Part shown: positions 1-8,642 of the stretch, piece by piece
Layout of the letters: the number at the start of each line of letters is the position of its first letter
How positions within the stretch are numbered: the stretch's first letter is position 1
NCBI RefSeq assembly: GCF_048565625.1
Contig: NZ_JBLZUR010000002.1
Coordinates: 930,001 to 994,000 of the forward strand
Length of the DNA: 64,000 bases
From: JBLZUR01 sp048565625
GTDB lineage: Bacteria > Pseudomonadota > Alphaproteobacteria > Sphingomonadales > Sphingomonadaceae
Reading direction: 5' to 3'
The notes under the pieces: model-generated
What the model was told of the DNA's origin: nothing
The model's input: the letters and a program-made list of their open reading frames with translations, nothing else
The model's database searches: none
Translations under genes and position numbers: made by a program

Positions 1-639
1 GCGACTCATGTCGTCCATCTTGACGAAGTCGACGCCCCAATCCGCATAGAGGCGGAAGATGCTGTCGTAATAGGCCTGCGCGCCCGGCGTGGTCATGTCG
101 ACGCCGTACATGTCCGGGTTCCACGAACAGGTGCTGGAAGTATCGGCGATGTCGCGGGCGCGGATGGTGGTGCCGAAGACCGGCAGGTTCCGCTCCACGG
201 CCAGGCGCGGGATGCCGCGCATGACATGGATGCCGAACTTCAGGCCGAGGGCGTGGACCTTTTCGGCGAGCGGGGCGAAGCCCCTGCCGTCCACAGAGGA
301 GGGGAAGCGGTTCGGCGCGGGGATCACCCGGCCATAGGCGTCCAACGCGGGCGTCGGCTTGGTGTTGTAGTCGTAGCTTTTCGCCTCCGGCTCGTACCAC
401 TGGATGTCGACGGTGAAGACGTCATAGCCGAAGGGCAGCAGCTTCTCCGCCATGATGCCGGCAGTCTCGATAGCCTGAGCCTCGGTGATGGTCGTGGCGA
501 AGCTGTTCCAGCTGTTCCAGCCCATCGGCGGAGTCGGCGCGAGTCCCATCGCTTTCGCTCTCTCCTTCGCCCCTGCGATCGCCGGCAGCGCGCTCGCCAC
601 GGCAGTCGCGGCGAGCATCTCGCGCCGGCTGAGGGTCAC
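1..639 (-). CDS. GH27-type alpha-galactosidase / beta-L-arabinopyranosidase, 3' end outside window
   Basis: Secreted glycoside hydrolase of clan GH-D. The first 213 codons are present and the gene runs off the left edge. It opens with a twin-arginine signal (SRREML, then an Ala-rich stretch to about residue 24). The mature part begins with the GH27 signature PPMGWNSWNSF near residue 36, and the nucleophile motif VDFVKMDD lies next to the window edge. The GTG start overlaps the stop of the upstream GH43 gene (GTGA), so it is translationally coupled as the last visible gene of the arabinan operon. GH27 includes alpha-galactosidases and beta-L-arabinopyranosidases. The arabinan context makes removal of terminal arabinopyranose or galactose from pectic side chains plausible, but the missing C-terminus prevents a finer call. 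Confidence 0.85.
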   Translation of the reverse strand, partial: MTLSRREMLAATAVASALPAIAGAKERAKAMGLAPTPPMGWNSWNSFATTITEAQAIETAGIMAEKLLPFGYDVFTVDIQWYEPEAKSYDYNTKPTPALDAYGRVIPAPNRFPSSVDGRGFAPLAEKVHALGLKFGIHVMRGIPRLAVERNLPVFGTTIRARDIADTSSTCSWNPDMYGVDMTTPGAQAYYDSIFRLYADWGVDFVKMDDMSR

Positions 640-1667
640 GCCAGCCGCCCGTTCGCCAGCGGCTCGCCGAAGTCGGGAACGCCGTCCGCCGTGTAGCGGA
701 TCGGCTGGACGCGGGTATGGCGGTTCGGGTCGAACAAAGGATCGCCCTTGATCTCGGCATAGTCGCGGCCGTGATAGACCAGCATGTCGCGGCCCTTCTC
801 ATCGACCGTGAAGCTGTTGTGGCCGGGGCCGAAGACCTTGTTCTTCTCCGACGTCTTGAACACCGGCACCGGCGACTTGGCCCAGCTCTTCGGGTCCATG
901 ATGTCGGCATCGTCCCGCGCCGTCAGCATTCCCATGCAGTAACGTGCGTCGGTGGCGCTGGCGGAGTAAATCATGAACAGGCGGCCGTTCTTCGCCAGAA
1001 CAGCAGGTGCCTCGGCGACCTTGAACCCCTGGATCTCCCAGGGCAGCTCCGGCACCGTCAGCCGCGTCGGTTTGGCGGCGAGGCCGAGCATCCCGTCCAT
1101 CGGCGCGATGTAGAGATTGGAGTTGGTGTCGATCCCCTCCTCACGCTGCGCCCAGATGAAATAGCGGGTGCCACGATGCGTGTAGACGGTGGAGTCGAGG
1201 TTGAAGCTGTCCCAGGCCATCTTGAACTGGCCGAGATGCTCCCAGCGCCCGGTCATCGGATCATCGCCATCGCAGATGACCGCATGGGTGCGGATGCGGA
1301 ACACATCCTCGCCGCCGCCGCTCGGCCCCGCCGCGAAATACATGACCCAGCGGCCGTCGATCTTGTGCAGCTCCGGCGCCCAGATGAAGCCCGACAGCGG
1401 CCCGCTCGCCTCATGCCGCCACAGCACCCGCTCCTCGGCGGTGGCAAGCCCGGCGATGGTCTTGGAGCGGCGCAGCACCAGCCGGTCGTATTCGGGGACC
1501 GAGCCGGTCAGGTAGTACCAGCCGTCGGTATGGCGGAAGACCTGCGCGTCGGCACGATTGCGGACGAGCGGGTTGACGATGCCTTCCTTCGGGCTGCGGG
1601 CGAGGGCAGGGGCTGCGGCGAGCGCAGCGGCGCTCGCGACGAAGCTGCGGCGGCTGAGCGTGAACAT
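636..1667 (-). CDS. GH43 arabinosidase, Tat-exported
   Basis: Five-bladed beta-propeller hydrolase of family 43, probably an exo-acting alpha-L-arabinofuranosidase on arabino-oligosaccharides. The start is the ATG at 1667, preceded by GAGAGG about 6 bases upstream and followed by a Tat signal (SRRSFV, residues 5-10). A longer reading frame from 1724 would overlap the upstream gene and bury the signal peptide. The propeller carries the expected acidic triad: Asp40 in NRADAQV, an Asp in NLDSTVY and a Glu in VAEAPAV. The mature protein is about 320 residues, the size of a single catalytic domain with no carbohydrate-binding module. It lies 25 bases after the neighbouring GH43 gene. Specificity within GH43 cannot be fixed by eye. 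Confidence 0.88.
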   Translation of the reverse strand: MFTLSRRSFVASAAALAAAPALARSPKEGIVNPLVRNRADAQVFRHTDGWYYLTGSVPEYDRLVLRRSKTIAGLATAEERVLWRHEASGPLSGFIWAPELHKIDGRWVMYFAAGPSGGGEDVFRIRTHAVICDGDDPMTGRWEHLGQFKMAWDSFNLDSTVYTHRGTRYFIWAQREEGIDTNSNLYIAPMDGMLGLAAKPTRLTVPELPWEIQGFKVAEAPAVLAKNGRLFMIYSASATDARYCMGMLTARDDADIMDPKSWAKSPVPVFKTSEKNKVFGPGHNSFTVDEKGRDMLVYHGRDYAEIKGDPLFDPNRHTRVQPIRYTADGVPDFGEPLANGRLA

Positions 1668-1692
1668 GTCCGATCCTCTCACTGTTCGCTGA

Positions 1693-2673
1693 TTATTGTT
1701 CGGCGACCGGCCAGCCATCCGCACCCCAAGTCAGCGGAGCGATACGGAGGGTAGGCGCGCCTTTGTTGTCTTTGTCATAGGCATGGTAAACGAGGAGGTC
1801 GCGGCCGTCCTTGTCGTGGATGAAGCCTGCGTGACCCGGCCCGCGAAACCGCTCCTTCTCCGGCAGGTCGGCGCGCAGCAGGATGGTCCCGCCGCCGTTC
1901 ATCATCGAACTGCCGTCCTTGCCGAGATATGGCCCGGTGATGTCCTTCGATCGGCCGATCACGGTATAGTAGGTGCTCTGCGCGCCCTTGCAGCAATAGT
2001 CGTAGGACGCGATCAGCCAGTAATAACCGCCGTGATCGACGATGAACGGCGCCTCGACCGGAGCCGGGCCACCGGCCGGGGCAGGGCGGCGCGCGATCGA
2101 ATGTGCTTCACCGACCGCCTTGCCGGTCTTCTTGTCGAGCGCGAAGAGCTTCAGGCCGGTCCAGAAGCTGCCGAGCGCCAGCCAGTGACGCCCCTCCCGA
2201 TCGGCGATGAAGTTCGGGTCGATCGCGTTGAAGTCGCTGTCCTTCGTGGATTGGACCACCAGTCCCTCGTCGCGCCAGGCGTTGCCGGGTGCCTTGGGGT
2301 CGAGCGTCGGGCTGGTGACGAGGCCGATGGCGGAGTGGTTCGATCCAAAGGTCGAGACCGAGTAATAGAGCCGCCAGCGCCCGTTTACGAAGCTGATGTC
2401 CGGCGCCCAATAGCCCTGGCTGCCGGGCACCGCCTGCTTTGTCCAGGCGGGCAGGTCGAACAACGGCTTGCCTGCCGTCCAGTGGATAAGGTTGGGCGAG
2501 GTGTGGACGCCGCCATGCGTGCTAAAGACGTAATAGGTGTTGCCTTCACGCGCGATCACCGGGTCGTGGACGGGGGTGATGTCCCCCGTCAGCTGGTCGT
2601 TGAGCGATGCGGCTGGCGCGGGTGCGCAAGCGGCCCCCGCCAGCATCGCCAGGGCGAAAGCAAACTTGCGCAT
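1693..2673 (-). CDS. GH43 arabinan endo-1,5-alpha-L-arabinosidase
   Basis: Protein of 326 residues with a secretory signal ending near APAAS (residues 18-23), followed by one GH43 propeller. Family residues are visible: Asp in the opening PVHDPVIA motif, Asp in AIDPNFI and the general acid Glu in VEAPFI. The GSQGYWAPDISF segment and the SYDYCCKGAQSTYY blade are typical of endo-arabinanases (GH43 subfamily 5/6). It would cut the alpha-1,5-arabinan backbone outside the cytoplasm and feed the GH51 and second GH43 enzymes. It sits 13 bases downstream of the GH51 gene in the same operon. The call to endo-arabinanase rests on recognised blade motifs; the GH43 fold itself is secure. Confidence 0.88.
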   Translation of the reverse strand: MRKFAFALAMLAGAACAPAPAASLNDQLTGDITPVHDPVIAREGNTYYVFSTHGGVHTSPNLIHWTAGKPLFDLPAWTKQAVPGSQGYWAPDISFVNGRWRLYYSVSTFGSNHSAIGLVTSPTLDPKAPGNAWRDEGLVVQSTKDSDFNAIDPNFIADREGRHWLALGSFWTGLKLFALDKKTGKAVGEAHSIARRPAPAGGPAPVEAPFIVDHGGYYWLIASYDYCCKGAQSTYYTVIGRSKDITGPYLGKDGSSMMNGGGTILLRADLPEKERFRGPGHAGFIHDKDGRDLLVYHAYDKDNKGAPTLRIAPLTWGADGWPVAEQ

Positions 2674-2686
2674 GGCTCGCTCTTCC

Positions 2687-4240
2687 TTATCGCAGGTCCA
2701 GCATCACCACCGACTTCGGCGGCAGCGTCACCGTGAGTGTGCCCCCGTTCACCTGCGCACCGGTGAACGGGGCCGGCGCGACCACATTCGGCGCGTCGAA
2801 GCTGTTGAGCGAGGTCATCGCCGGGGCGGTCAGGACCTTGCCGGTGACGGCGGACGCGGTGACGCCGGTCAGCGTCGTCGTCACCGTCATCGGCCTGTTC
2901 GGGTCGGCGTTCGACAGGCCGACATGGACCACGCCCGCCTTGTCGCGGACGGCCGAGGCGCTGACCGCCGGCACCGTCCACTTGTCCTTGCCGTACCAGG
3001 GCGACTTCACCTCGATTGGCAGGACGGTGCCGTCCATGTACGGCTTGTACATGGCGAAGACGTGGTAGGTGGGCGTCAGCACCATCTTCGGCCCGTCCGT
3101 CAGGATCATCGCCTGTAGGACGTTCACCATCTGCGCGATGGCGGTCATGCGAACGCGATCGGCGTGCTTGGCGAAGATGTCGAGGTGGATCGCGGCGACC
3201 AGCGCGTCGCGCATCGTGTTCTGCTGACGCAGAAAGCCGGGGTTGGTGCCGGGGTCCCCCGCGAACCAGGTGCCCCATTCATCGACCGCCAGGAAGACGC
3301 GCTTCTTGGGATCGTACTTGTCCATGATCGCCGTGTGCTTGGTGATCAGCTCGTCCATGCGATTGGCCTCGAACAGGGTCTCGGCCCAGGCTGCCTCGTC
3401 GAATTGCGTGGCGGACGCGCGGGGTGGCCAGCGGCCTGGGATGGTGTAGTAGTGGAGCGAGAGGGCATCGAGCTGCTCGCCCGCGACCCGCATCATCGTC
3501 TCGGTCCAGTTGTAATCGTCGACATTCGCCCCGGCGGCGATCTTTAGGATCTTGGTGCCGGCAGGGGCCTTGATGAACGTCGCGTAGCGGCGGGTCTCGT
3601 CCGCCGCGAACTCGGCCCGCATATTGCCGCCGCAGCCCCAAAGCTCGTTGCCAACGCCGAAATACGGCACGGCCCATGGAGCCTTGTGGCCGTTCGCCGC
3701 GCGCTCCTCGGCAAGGCTGCCGGCGGGTGCGGTCATGTACTCGACCCACTCCGCCATCTCACGCGCGGTGCCGTTGCCGACATTGCCTGCGACATAAGGC
3801 TCGGCGCCGATCTGGCCGACCAGATCCATGAACTCGTGGGTGCCGACCTCATTAGGCTCAGTCACGCCGCCCCAATGGGTGTTGATCTTGACCGGGCGGC
3901 CCTTCTGCGGGCCGATGCCTTCACGCCAGTGATATTCGTCGGCGAAGCAGCCGCCCGGCCAACGAACGACCGGCACGGCGAGGTTGCGGAGCGCAGCCAC
4001 CACGTCGTTGCGGAAGCCACGGGTGTTCGGGATCTTGCTGTTCTTGCCGACCCACAGGCCGCCATAGATGCCGTTGCCGAGATGCTCGGCGAACTGGGTA
4101 AAGATACGCCGGTCGTAGACGGGGCCGGGCTTGTCCGCGCTGATCGACGCGGTGGCGGTCGTTTCGCTGCTCTGCGCGGCGGCGATGCCGGCGGTGGACA
4201 GGAGGAGCGCCGCTGCCGCGGTCGCGAAGGTCCTGATCAT
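2687..4240 (-). CDS. abfA: GH51 alpha-N-arabinofuranosidase
   Basis: Protein of 517 residues with a signal peptide (about residues 1-22, cut after IAAAQ), then a GH51 (beta/alpha)8 barrel and C-terminal beta-sandwich. The acid/base Glu lies in VGNELWGCGGN and the nucleophile Glu in LAVDEWGTWF. FAEHLGNGIYGGLWVG and WRPGGCFADEYHW-type motifs near the N-terminus are also characteristic. It releases terminal L-arabinofuranose from arabinan or arabinoxylan oligomers. Many GH51 enzymes are cytoplasmic, so the clear signal peptide suggests periplasmic work, consistent with uptake of free arabinose by the nearby symporter. It is the first hydrolase gene after the catabolic genes in this operon, 22 bases from the dehydrogenase stop. 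Confidence 0.93.
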   Translation of the reverse strand: MIRTFATAAAALLLSTAGIAAAQSSETTATASISADKPGPVYDRRIFTQFAEHLGNGIYGGLWVGKNSKIPNTRGFRNDVVAALRNLAVPVVRWPGGCFADEYHWREGIGPQKGRPVKINTHWGGVTEPNEVGTHEFMDLVGQIGAEPYVAGNVGNGTAREMAEWVEYMTAPAGSLAEERAANGHKAPWAVPYFGVGNELWGCGGNMRAEFAADETRRYATFIKAPAGTKILKIAAGANVDDYNWTETMMRVAGEQLDALSLHYYTIPGRWPPRASATQFDEAAWAETLFEANRMDELITKHTAIMDKYDPKKRVFLAVDEWGTWFAGDPGTNPGFLRQQNTMRDALVAAIHLDIFAKHADRVRMTAIAQMVNVLQAMILTDGPKMVLTPTYHVFAMYKPYMDGTVLPIEVKSPWYGKDKWTVPAVSASAVRDKAGVVHVGLSNADPNRPMTVTTTLTGVTASAVTGKVLTAPAMTSLNSFDAPNVVAPAPFTGAQVNGGTLTVTLPPKSVVMLDLR

Positions 4241-4262
4241 GTTCTCTCTCCCTGAGATTTGT

Positions 4263-5189
4263 TTATTCGTGAAACGGTTCGACGATGTCCCGTCGCGCGC
4301 GCAGATAGGCGTCGGCGACGAGCTTGAGCGGGCTGGTGTCGATGTCGCTGCGACCGGTGCGGATCAGCGTGGCGAAGCGGGCGTAAAGACCGGCATATTC
4401 ACGATCTTCGCTATGCTCGGTCCCGCTCGGCAGGGTCAGTACCGCGCCGCCGCGCGACAGCTTGCAGGTGCCGGCGTCGGTCTCGATGGTGATGTCCCAG
4501 CTTTGCGGTCCGGTCTGCCGCCAATCGAGGTCCATGCTGATCGGCGCGCCCGCCGTGTCGCAGAACTCCAACCGGGCGGCGATCGGGGCCGATCGGTTCT
4601 CGGGCCGCTCCAGCACACCCGATCGCAGGAAGAACGGGCGAGGCAGGATATGGGTCGCGATCGAGAGGGCGTTGATGCCGGGGTCGAAGACGCCCAGGCC
4701 GCCCGGCTCCCAGATCCAGGCCTGACCCGGATGCCAGACGCGCACGTCCTCTCGCCAGACGATCTCGACCTTGTGGATGTGGCGGTCGGCGAGCCATGCG
4801 CGCGCCGGGGCGACACCCGCCGCGAAGCGCGAATGCCAGGCGGCGAAGATGCTGGCGCCGACGCGCTTGGCCCGCGCCTCCAGCGCATCGACTTCGGCCA
4901 AAGTCGCGCCCGGCGGCTTTTCGAGGAAGACGTGGACGCCGCGCTTCAACGCGGTGGTTGCGAGATCGTAGCGGACCTGCGGCGGGGTGCAGAGCGCCAC
5001 CGCATCGACCGCCGGACCCTCGGCGAGAAGCTGATCCAGGCTCTTCAGGTGCGGGACGCCCTTCACGCCTTGATCGTGCGGGCTGACCGTCGCCGCCAGG
5101 CTGAAATTGGTGTCGCCAGCGATGGCGGGCAGGTGCTGATCGCGGGCGATCTTGCCCATGCCGACGACGGCGATGCGGACGGGATCCAT
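4263..5189 (-). CDS. L-arabinose / D-galactose 1-dehydrogenase (Gfo/Idh/MocA family)
   Basis: Cytoplasmic NAD(P)-dependent oxidoreductase of 308 residues that oxidises the anomeric carbon of L-arabinose (often also D-galactose) to the 1,4-lactone, the first step of the non-phosphorylative route. The N-terminal Rossmann motif is VVGMGKIARDQHL (residues 8-20), the family motif VFLEKPPG lies near residue 88, and the C-terminal sheet domain has GGLGVFDPGINAL. Length and motifs match bacterial galactose/arabinose 1-dehydrogenases. The neighbouring lactonase, dehydratase, AraD1 and semialdehyde dehydrogenase genes supply the following steps, so L-arabinose is the likely main substrate. Its start lies 2 bases past the stop of the AraD1 gene. 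Confidence 0.85.
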   Translation of the reverse strand: MDPVRIAVVGMGKIARDQHLPAIAGDTNFSLAATVSPHDQGVKGVPHLKSLDQLLAEGPAVDAVALCTPPQVRYDLATTALKRGVHVFLEKPPGATLAEVDALEARAKRVGASIFAAWHSRFAAGVAPARAWLADRHIHKVEIVWREDVRVWHPGQAWIWEPGGLGVFDPGINALSIATHILPRPFFLRSGVLERPENRSAPIAARLEFCDTAGAPISMDLDWRQTGPQSWDITIETDAGTCKLSRGGAVLTLPSGTEHSEDREYAGLYARFATLIRTGRSDIDTSPLKLVADAYLRARRDIVEPFHE

Positions 5190-5191
5190 CC

Positions 5192-6184
5192 TCAGAGCGC
5201 CTTGACCGCCACCGGCGTCTCGCTTGCACGGGCAAGCGGGTTGCGGAGGGGCAGGGTGAAGGGCGCCGCCTCGATCTCGAACACGTCGCCCTCCTCGGTT
5301 CGCACGCCGTCGCTGAACGACAAGGTGGCGGTGCCGAAGAAGTGGACGTGGATGTCACCCGGACGACGGAAGAGGTCGTACTTGAAGTGGTGGTGCTCCA
5401 GATTGGCGAAGCTGTGCGACATGTTCGCCTCGCCCGACAGGAACGGCTTTTCCCAGAGCACGGCATCGCCTCGGCGGATGCGGCTGGCGCCCTCGACATG
5501 GTCGGGCAGCTCGCCGACGAGAAGCTCCGGCCCGAGCGATGCCTGACGCAGCTTCGAGTGGGCGAGCCAGAGATAATTGTGCCGCTCGGTTACATGGTCG
5601 CTGAACTCGTTGGCGAGGCAGAGGCCGAGGCGGAAGGGCGTGCCGTTCGGACCGATCAGGTAGATACCCGCCAGTTCCGGCTCCTCGCCGCCATCCTGCG
5701 CGAAGGACGGCATGGCGAGCGGCGCGCCGGGTGCCACCAGTTGTGATCCGTCGCCCTTGTAGAACCACTCAGGCTGCTGGCCGACCGCGCCGTCGGCGGG
5801 CTTGCCGCCCTCTACGCCTTCCAGGAACATCTTCATGGAATCGGTCTGCGTCACCGCTTCTGCGGCGGCGCGGTGCATCTTGTCGCGCCCCTCGGCCGAA
5901 CCGAGATGGGTGAGGCCCGTGCCAGCCAGGATCATATGCGCCGGGTCGGCATGATCGATCGGCGCGATGATCCGCCCGGCCGCGAACTCGGCGGCGAGAT
6001 CGATCGACACGCCGGTGCCGCAATCGGCGATCGCAGCGGCAAGGCTGGTGCCCTTGGTGATCGCGCGGGTGGCCAACTCATAGATCGAGGTCGCGCCGTG
6101 AACAAAGGCGGCGCGGTCGCCATCGGCCGCGATGACCGCGCGATGACCGGAGTCGCTGCGGTGCTGTAGAAGGCGCAGGGCCAT
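5192..6184 (-). CDS. AraD1-type 2-keto-3-deoxy-L-arabinonate dehydratase (FAH superfamily)
   Basis: Protein of 330 residues in the fumarylacetoacetate-hydrolase superfamily, AraD1/GguC type. It is expected to dehydrate 2-keto-3-deoxy-L-arabinonate to 2-oxoglutarate semialdehyde. The C-terminal half has the FAH-like features, including PELAGIYLIGPNGTP, GLCLANEFSDHVTE (metal-binding acidic residues) and the DIHVHFFGTATLSFSDG segment. It stands immediately between the semialdehyde dehydrogenase and the sugar dehydrogenase, exactly where this step is needed, and no DHDPS-type dehydratase is present in the locus to compete for the role. The fold family is clear; the exact reaction is inferred from family and context. 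Confidence 0.82.
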   Translation of the reverse strand: MALRLLQHRSDSGHRAVIAADGDRAAFVHGATSIYELATRAITKGTSLAAAIADCGTGVSIDLAAEFAAGRIIAPIDHADPAHMILAGTGLTHLGSAEGRDKMHRAAAEAVTQTDSMKMFLEGVEGGKPADGAVGQQPEWFYKGDGSQLVAPGAPLAMPSFAQDGGEEPELAGIYLIGPNGTPFRLGLCLANEFSDHVTERHNYLWLAHSKLRQASLGPELLVGELPDHVEGASRIRRGDAVLWEKPFLSGEANMSHSFANLEHHHFKYDLFRRPGDIHVHFFGTATLSFSDGVRTEEGDVFEIEAAPFTLPLRNPLARASETPVAVKAL

Positions 6185-6234
6185 GCGGTACTCTCCCTGA
6201 ACGGGCGCGACTTACGGCCGCGCCCTTGAACGTG

Positions 6235-7788
6235 TCAGTTGCGCTTGCCGTCGACGAGGTGGGGGAGACCCTCCGCACCATCGCGCAGCTCGGCCGGCAG
6301 GAGCGCCGGGGCGAGGTTCTGGTACGAGACCGGCCGCAGGAAACGGTCGATCGCGAGGCTGCCGACAGAGGTGGTGCGCCCGTCCGAGGTGGCGGGGAAG
6401 GGACCGCCATGCACCATCGCATGGGTCACCTCGACGCCCGTCGGCCAGCCATTGGCGAGGATGCGGCCAGCTTTGCGCTCCAAGATCGGCAGGAGACGGG
6501 CGGCGAGCGCCTCGTCTTCCGCATCCATCTGCAGCGTCGCGGTCAACTGGCCCTCTGCCTTGGCGATGACCTCGGCCAGCTCCGCCTCGTCGCGGCAGCG
6601 GACCAGGAGGGAGGATGCGCCGAAGACCTCATGGCCGAGCGCGTCGTCGGACAGGAACGCCTTGGCCTCGGTCGAGAAGAACGCCGCCTGACCGCAGGTC
6701 ACGCCCTCGCCGCTGTTGCCGCGCGCGACCGTCTCGACACGGGGGTGCTTCTCCAGCGCCGTGACGCCTTCGTTATAGGCGTTCTGGATACCCTTGGTGA
6801 GCATGGTCGCGCCGACGCTTGCGCCTAGCGCCTCGGCAGCGGCGGAGACGAAGGCGTCGAGACCTTCGCCCTCGATCGCCAGAACGAGGCCCGGATTGGT
6901 GCAGAACTGGCCCGCACCCATCGTCAGCGATCCGACGAACGCCTTGCCGAGATCGGCACCGCGGGCCTTCAGCGCATGGGGGAAGAGGATGACGGGGTTG
7001 ATGCTCGACATCTCGGCATAGACCGGCACCGGCACCGGCCGGCCCTGAGCGAGACGGACGAGGGCGAGGCCGCCGCCGCGCGATCCGGTGAAGCCGACCG
7101 CCGTGATGCGCGGGTCCTGGACCAGCGCGGCACCGAGGTCATTGCCGGGGCCGACGAGGTGCTGGAACACGCCCTTGGGAAGATCGGCCTTGGCGACCGC
7201 GCGGGTGATCGCGGCGGCGACGAGCGCGCCGGTCGCGGGATGGGCGGGATGGCCCTTCACCACCACCGGGCAGCCGGCCGCCAGCGCGGAGGCGGTGTCG
7301 CCGCCGGCGGTCGAGAAGGCGAGGGGGAAGTTCGACGCGCCGAAGACCGCCACCGGGCCGAGCGGGATCATGCGCAGGCGCAGGTCGGGTCTGGGAAGCG
7401 GCTGCCGCTCCGGCAGTGCGGGGTCGATGCGGAGGCCGAGCCACTCGCCACCACGCACCACATCCGCGAACATCTTGAGCTGACCGATGGTTCGGCCACG
7501 TTCACCCTCCAGCCGGGCGCGCGGCAGGCCGCTCTCACGCATGGCGGTGACGATCAGTTCGTCGCCGATCTCCAGGATTTCGGCAGCGATCGACTCGAGG
7601 AAGGCGGCACGCGTCTCGCGGTCGGTAGCGCGATAGGTGTCGAAGGCGGCTTCGGCGAATGCGCAAGCGGCATCGACATCCGCCGGACCGTGGGACGTGA
7701 AAGCCTCGCCAACCGGCTGCCCCGTCGCTGCGTTGATGGAGTGGAAACCAGCGGCCTCGGCGGGCGCGGTCAGCGTGTCAGAGGTCAT
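6235..7788 (-). CDS. 2-oxoglutarate semialdehyde dehydrogenase (NADP+), ALDH family
   Basis: Aldehyde dehydrogenase of 517 residues that oxidises 2-oxoglutarate semialdehyde to 2-oxoglutarate, the final step of L-arabinose breakdown here. The cofactor loop GFTGSRGGG, the catalytic Glu in YAEMSSINP and the nucleophile Cys in GAGQFCTNPG are intact. Its length and the PHLVDGKRN tail fit the KGSADH type III enzymes linked to hydroxyproline, glucarate and pentose pathways. It is the first gene of the long minus-strand operon, and a candidate regulator site (7801-7816) lies just upstream of its start. About 50 bases separate it from the AraD1 gene. Confidence 0.9.
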   Translation of the reverse strand: MTSDTLTAPAEAAGFHSINAATGQPVGEAFTSHGPADVDAACAFAEAAFDTYRATDRETRAAFLESIAAEILEIGDELIVTAMRESGLPRARLEGERGRTIGQLKMFADVVRGGEWLGLRIDPALPERQPLPRPDLRLRMIPLGPVAVFGASNFPLAFSTAGGDTASALAAGCPVVVKGHPAHPATGALVAAAITRAVAKADLPKGVFQHLVGPGNDLGAALVQDPRITAVGFTGSRGGGLALVRLAQGRPVPVPVYAEMSSINPVILFPHALKARGADLGKAFVGSLTMGAGQFCTNPGLVLAIEGEGLDAFVSAAAEALGASVGATMLTKGIQNAYNEGVTALEKHPRVETVARGNSGEGVTCGQAAFFSTEAKAFLSDDALGHEVFGASSLLVRCRDEAELAEVIAKAEGQLTATLQMDAEDEALAARLLPILERKAGRILANGWPTGVEVTHAMVHGGPFPATSDGRTTSVGSLAIDRFLRPVSYQNLAPALLPAELRDGAEGLPHLVDGKRN

Positions 7789-7800
7789 TGCCTTCTCCTT

Positions 7801-7816
7801 ATTACTCCGACTTAAT
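7801..7816. promoter_or_regulatory. candidate operator of the arabinose regulon (site 1)
   Basis: The 16-base sequence ATTACTCCGACTTAAT lies 13 bases before the start of the minus-strand catabolic operon and 75 bases before the FadR-type regulator gene on the plus strand. It is AT-rich at both ends (ATTA/TAAT) around an A.TC.GA.T core, a symmetry typical of GntR/FadR operators. A related GTCGGA core lies in the other divergent promoter of the locus (10004-10027). Assignment to the regulator at 7891 is inference. Confidence 0.45.
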
Positions 7817-7890
7817 GCAGAGCGACGGCCAACGCAATCTTTCGTTCCATGCGGATGCGACGGCTGTTAGGGCGGGGGGTAGGAGAACAA

Positions 7891-8640
7891 ATGACGGAAA
7901 CGGGCCAGAATAGCGCCGGCGATCAGTCCGAGCGGAAACCGCGCGGCACGGGACGTCGCCTTCACGGCGCAATTGCGCACAAGCTGGGCACCGCCATCAT
8001 GTCGGGCGAGTTCCAGCCCGGCGACATCCTGTCGAGCGAAGTCGCCTTTTCGGAGGCGCTCGACGTCTCGCGCGGCGCGTATCGCGAAGCGGTGCAGGTG
8101 CTCGCCGCCAAGGGGCTGGTCGAGAGTCGACCGAAGGCGGGAACCCGCGTGCTGCCTCGTAACCGCTGGAACCTCCTCGATCCCGACGTCCTCGCCTGGG
8201 CCTTTGCGGGGGAGCCGGATACGCAGTTCGTCCGCAGCCTCTTCGAGTTGCGCGCTGTTGTCGAACCCGCCGCCGCCCGCTTCGCGGCAGAACGGCGCGG
8301 GCGCGAGGACCTGCGGCTGATGAAGGAGGCGCTCGCCGCCATGCGCCGGCACACGCTGGCGACCGATGCCGGCCGGGCAGCGGATCGCGACTTCCACGAC
8401 GCCATCCTGCGCGCGACGCGTAACGACGCGCTTGTGGTGCTGAGCGCCAGCATCGGTGCGGCGGTCAGCTGGACCACGCAGTTCAAGCAACGCTCCCGTG
8501 CGCTCCCGCGCAACCCGATCCCCGATCATGCGAAGGTCTACGATGCGATCGCGGCCGGTGACGGTGATGCGGCAGCGGCGGCGATGCGCGTCCTAGTCGA
8601 TCTCGCGCTGGACGATACCCGGAGCGCGATGAAGAACTGA
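7891..8640 (+). CDS. FadR-family (GntR superfamily) transcriptional regulator
   Basis: DNA-binding regulator of 249 residues. The start is the ATG at 7891, with AGGAG 6 bases upstream. An in-frame start at 7849 lacks such a site. The N-terminal winged helix reads GDILSSEVAFSEALDVSRGAYREAVQVLAAKGLVESRPKAGTRV in outline, and the C-terminal FCD domain carries the metal or ligand helices (RSLFELRAVVEP, DFHDAILRATRN). FCD-type regulators usually bind a sugar acid and release DNA. The gene sits between the two arms of the L-arabinose regulon and ends 2 bases from the convergent transporter gene, so it is the obvious local regulator, probably responding to arabinonate or 2-keto-3-deoxyarabinonate. 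Confidence 0.88.
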   Translation: MTETGQNSAGDQSERKPRGTGRRLHGAIAHKLGTAIMSGEFQPGDILSSEVAFSEALDVSRGAYREAVQVLAAKGLVESRPKAGTRVLPRNRWNLLDPDVLAWAFAGEPDTQFVRSLFELRAVVEPAAARFAAERRGREDLRLMKEALAAMRRHTLATDAGRAADRDFHDAILRATRNDALVVLSASIGAAVSWTTQFKQRSRALPRNPIPDHAKVYDAIAAGDGDAAAAAMRVLVDLALDDTRSAMKN

Positions 8641-8642
8641 AC